Origin: Zea mays
Lineage: Eukaryota > Streptophyta > Magnoliopsida > Poales > Poaceae
Length of the DNA: 64,000 nt
Reading direction: 5' to 3'
Assembly: GCF_902167145.1 (NCBI RefSeq)
Contig: NC_050104.1
Span: forward strand, 102,187,849-102,251,848
Part shown: positions 63,801 to 64,000 of the stretch, in pieces
Layout of the letters: every line of letters begins with the position of its first letter
Numbering within the stretch: the stretch's first letter is position 1
Translations under genes and position numbers: made by a program
The notes under the pieces: generated by a model
What the model saw: only the letters and a program-made list of their open reading frames with translations
Database searches by the model: none
What the model was told of the DNA's origin: nothing

Positions 63801-64000
63801 TATGATCTCGCCCAACAGATCCGAGATCAATGGCTACAATTTTCGATCACGATGGGGTATTTGAGATTCAATCGTGAGCGCTTATCACCAGATCGATGGC
63901 CAGGGCCGTTTCTCCCTCGCATGATCCTGTTCATGCTGGAACAGGGCTGTGGCATCCTGCCCGCGGTGGCAGGCCCACCGGCGAGCGGTGGCTGTTGCGA
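60874..64000 (-). repeat. LTR3 of element C, continuing past the window, with an 864-bp tandem duplication
   Basis: Resumes with the TSD GAAAT and the same LTR sequence as 38139 and 39953. Unit 1 (60901-61764) is repeated as unit 2 (61765-62627), offset 864 bp, starting 'tcaagtctcacacatatgat'. Both units contain a candidate last exon on the reverse strand (from 61111 and about 61977; QEHVPLDEAHEGCCDEF in the first). After 62640 the LTR is AT-rich and noncoding. The last 150 bp turn GC-rich, matching the leader side of the solo LTR. The LTR start lies beyond the edge. Confidence 0.7.

Larger units (their letters stand above)
28541..64000 (-). mobile_element. Element C complex: tandem LTR-internal-LTR-internal-LTR of a noncoding long-LTR retrotransposon
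   Basis: Three LTR copies flank two internal segments, all on the minus strand. The order is LTR1 (28541-28786, cut by B), internal 1 (28787-38099, interrupted by the Zeon-like element), LTR2 (38100-39175), internal 2 (39176-48197, interrupted by the solo LTR and E2) and LTR3 (48198 to the edge, interrupted by the Del/Tekay-like element). Each internal segment ends with the primer site next to an LTR (ccactTCTGTCACACCC, a GGTATCA-type site in reverse) and starts with a polypurine tract (AAGGGGG, reverse). Without insertions the internals are about 1.8 and 1.2 kb and have no gag or pol. Unequal recombination between LTRs is the likely origin. Confidence 0.75.

Overview
This window looks like intergenic DNA of a large-genome grass, most likely maize or a close relative. 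Every stretch that can be classified belongs to a transposable element, and I see no intact host gene. The evidence is stacked LTR retrotransposons with 5-bp target-site duplications (TSDs), a Zeon/cinful-like non-autonomous element, Tat-lineage Ty3/gypsy elements with antisense genes, a chromodomain Del/Tekay-type element with 3-kb LTRs, and a CACTA transposon carrying plant gene pieces. Family names are from recognition, not a database search.

Layout, by nesting. The oldest layer is element C (minus strand, 28541 to the right edge). It is a tandem LTR-internal-LTR-internal-LTR complex without coding capacity. Five elements sit in C. (1) B, a decayed Tat-lineage element on the minus strand (7584-28540). 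(2) A Zeon-like gag-only element (30063-37544, TSD GCAAG, LTRs identical by eye). (3) A 3.5-kb solo LTR (39912-43387, TSD GATAA). (4) A 4.3-kb long-LTR unit E2 (43633-47943, TSD CAAAA). (5) A 12.6-kb Del/Tekay-like chromovirus (48242-60873, TSD GAAAT). B is itself split twice. Element A (plus strand, 1-7583) sits in B's 3' LTR. A second long-LTR unit, E1 (14833-22103, TSD ACCAT/ACCGT), sits in B's pol at the RNase H/integrase junction. E1 is in turn split by a 2.9-kb CACTA element (18556-21470, 15-bp perfect terminal inverted repeats, TSD TAT), which carries exons 1-2 of a G-protein beta-subunit gene and one 61-nt BELL-homeobox exon.

How the genes relate. Sense coding capacity is gag/pol and nearly all of it is broken; the clear exception is the intact 505-residue Gag of the Zeon-like element. 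Two of the Tat-lineage elements also carry a long gene on the antisense strand between pol (or gag) and the 3' LTR. In A it has five exons whose junctions all stay in phase (1010 codons, two nonsense mutations). In the Zeon-like element it has two exons, a 74-bp intron and an intact 969-residue reading frame, with a TATA box upstream on the antisense strand.

The most unusual signal is inside the long LTRs. E1, E2 and both LTRs of the Del/Tekay-like element contain short acidic exons with plausible splice sites, two of three exon-a donors being of GC type in the same position. They join in frame and end in a stop after an acidic tail. The LTRs of the C family and the solo LTR carry a related last exon. 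I could not find an in-frame start codon, so this is a candidate for a conserved LTR-encoded or leader-encoded peptide, not a proven gene.
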